From the NCBI GenBank assembly GCA_013003065.1, contig JABDLI010000236.1:1-43295 (forward strand): a stretch of DNA of 43,295 nt, given 5' to 3'. This DNA comes from Phycisphaerales bacterium (GTDB taxonomy: Bacteria; Planctomycetota; Phycisphaerae; Phycisphaerales; SM1A02). A program made the translations under genes and the position numbers. Below are positions 42,070-43,295 of this stretch, piece after piece. Numbering within the stretch: position 1 is the first letter of the stretch; the number at the start of each line of letters is the position of its first letter. The notes under the pieces are model-generated. The model was not told the origin of the DNA. It did not search any database and saw only the letters and a program-made list of their open reading frames with translations.

Positions 42070-43161
42070 TCAGGCGAGCGTCGACCCGCCGGCCGCCTCG
42101 GACAACGCCGCCGACCGAAGCCGCTCGATCGTCTCCACCGGACCCTGCAGCAGGACGCCGTCGCCGGGCTCGAGCCGGAGATCGGGCGACGGGCAGACGT
42201 TCGGCTCACCTGTCGTGCGCTCGAGCCGCACGACCATCACCCCGTGCTCACGCATGACCTCGGCGACGGTCTTCCCGCCGAGCGGGCCATCGTGCCGCAC
42301 GAGCCAGCGTTGCATCGCGAGGAGCGTGTCGCCGACGATGAAGCTGTTGACCGTCGCCGGAGCCAGCGCGCAGGTCGCGAACGTGGGAGCGGAGAGCGCG
42401 GAAGGGGACATGGCGAGGTGGATGTCGAAACCGTCGCCGATCTTGTCCGCCATGTCCTGATCGAACATCCGCAGCACGACCCGGATCTGCGGGTGCAGTC
42501 GACGCGCGTCGAGCGCCGTCTCGAGGTTGGCCATGTCGTCGTCGGTGGCGATCACGATGCTGCGGGCCGCTTTGATGTTGGCGTCCTCCAGCAACGACTC
42601 GCGGCGGGCGTCGCCGATGAACAATGGCGTGCCGTCGCGTCGCAGCTCCTCCAGGAACTGTCCGTTCGCATCGCGTTCGATCACGACGACCGGCTGATCG
42701 AGCCGGCGCAGAATCGTGTACGTGCGGAACCCGAGCCGGCCGAAGCCGACGAGGATCACGTGGTCGCGGAACGAGGACGCAAGCATCTGACACCATCTCC
42801 TTTCGACCCGTCGCCGGTCGCGGACGACGAGCGCGATGTCCACGATGCCCTCGATGATCACGGTCAGACCGAGGACCGGGAACAGGAAGAACACCACCTG
42901 CAGCGGACCGGACTTCGGGAACTCCTCGGGGATCTCGCCGAAGACGAGCGCGAACGTGTAAAACAGCGAACGCCCGAACTCGTGCGACTCGAGCTTCATG
43001 AAGAGCACGGCGCCGACCACGAGGATCGCCGCCATCACCAACAGGCGAATCCTCGCGTGGGCGATGCACACGCGCACGAGGCACCACTGGTTCCAGAGGC
43101 GCGAACCCATGTGGGTGCGCGAACGCCGGTCGCGGAGATCCTCGATGCGGGGGATGGGCAT
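42070..43161 (-). CDS. K+ channel-like membrane protein with RCK (TrkA-N/C) domains
   Basis: A 363-residue protein with a membrane region of two helices (about 36-57 and 85-108) and a pore-loop-like stretch between them, followed by a TrkA-N domain with VILVGFGRLGFRTYTIL (GxGxxG) and VVVIERD, and a TrkA-C domain near the C-terminus. This is the arrangement of bacterial RCK-gated potassium channels. The expected T-x-GYG selectivity filter is not present: the corresponding position reads SLFYTFALVFGEIPEEFPKSG. It may be a divergent channel or a related protein of unknown selectivity. The start at ATG 43161 has no strong ribosome site. The 134 bases upstream to the window edge show no gene. Confidence 0.85.
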   Translation of the reverse strand: MPIPRIEDLRDRRSRTHMGSRLWNQWCLVRVCIAHARIRLLVMAAILVVGAVLFMKLESHEFGRSLFYTFALVFGEIPEEFPKSGPLQVVFFLFPVLGLTVIIEGIVDIALVVRDRRRVERRWCQMLASSFRDHVILVGFGRLGFRTYTILRRLDQPVVVIERDANGQFLEELRRDGTPLFIGDARRESLLEDANIKAARSIVIATDDDMANLETALDARRLHPQIRVVLRMFDQDMADKIGDGFDIHLAMSPSALSAPTFATCALAPATVNSFIVGDTLLAMQRWLVRHDGPLGGKTVAEVMREHGVMVVRLERTTGEPNVCPSPDLRLEPGDGVLLQGPVETIERLRSAALSEAAGGSTLA

Positions 43162-43295
43162 TGGGGGGGGATTGTATGGGGCCGGTCACGGGCGCGGGCG
43201 AGGACGCCCCCAACCCCAAGGTGCCACGGACAGCGAAGCGTCCGTGCCGTGGGTCGTCCATCGCGCACGGGTGTTTGACTCCCCCTCACAATGGA

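Overview
The window is GC-rich, densely coded chromosomal DNA, most likely from a member of Planctomycetota. The best pointer is the adjacent pair of a DUF1501 Tat-signal protein (7383-8870) and a PSCyt1/DUF1549/LamG/DUF1553 cytochrome-like protein (8867-12031). A small protein with a CPxCGYD..CPECG zinc ribbon (37908-38252) and a PATR-repeat autotransporter (33190-36039) fit that view. No rRNA, tRNA, insertion sequence, phage gene or CRISPR array was seen. This placement is inference from gene content only.

Layout. 1-4615 (minus): a 2-oxoacid:ferredoxin oxidoreductase operon (fused gamma/alpha subunit, then beta subunit), followed by a third gene running off the left edge that loosely resembles the C-terminal part of pyruvate:ferredoxin oxidoreductase. 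5034-7324 (plus): a PhnD-like binding lipoprotein coupled to an HWE-type histidine kinase, with no ABC transporter. 7383-12031 (minus): the planctomycete DUF1501/PSCyt pair. 12150-13832 (minus): a cysteine-synthase-fold enzyme and a PadR regulator; PadR is divergent from an aspartyl protease with a PDZ domain (13920-15107), with an inverted repeat between them. 15116-19846: a small membrane protein, an RlmK-like rRNA methyltransferase, a phospholipase D/cardiolipin-synthase-like protein, a DinB-fold protein and a SAM methyltransferase. 20008-23382 (plus): a secreted M1-like/M28/PDZ three-domain peptidase. Two arrays of a degenerate GTCCGN hexamer (18235-18438 and 23392-23621) each lie just 3' of a minus-strand gene.

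The centre of interest is 23625-33161, two divergent operons for respiratory nitrogen chemistry. Rightward: napD, napA, a tetraheme protein that looks like two NapB units in tandem, and a NapF/NapG-like ferredoxin. Leftward: a membrane-anchored tetraheme cytochrome, a four-cluster Fe-S protein, an NrfD-type quinone-interacting membrane subunit, an octaheme cytochrome of the hydroxylamine oxidoreductase (HAO) type, and a small unrecognised protein. No NapC/NrfH-type quinol dehydrogenase gene and no NrfA is present. A plausible reading is that NrfD, the Fe-S protein and the tetraheme cytochrome exchange electrons between the quinone pool and periplasmic cytochromes, that Nap reduces nitrate to nitrite, and that the octaheme protein handles nitrite/hydroxylamine. 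The direction of the octaheme reaction cannot be read from the sequence by eye.

33190-43161 (minus): an autotransporter; an operon of two M14-type peptidases (the upstream one apparently a pseudoenzyme), a zinc-ribbon protein, a sulfotransferase-like protein and a class IV aminotransferase; and a K+-channel-like membrane protein with an RCK domain but no recognisable selectivity filter. Genes overlap by 1, 4 or about 11-14 bases in many places (TGATG, ATGA, GTGA), so translational coupling is common here.
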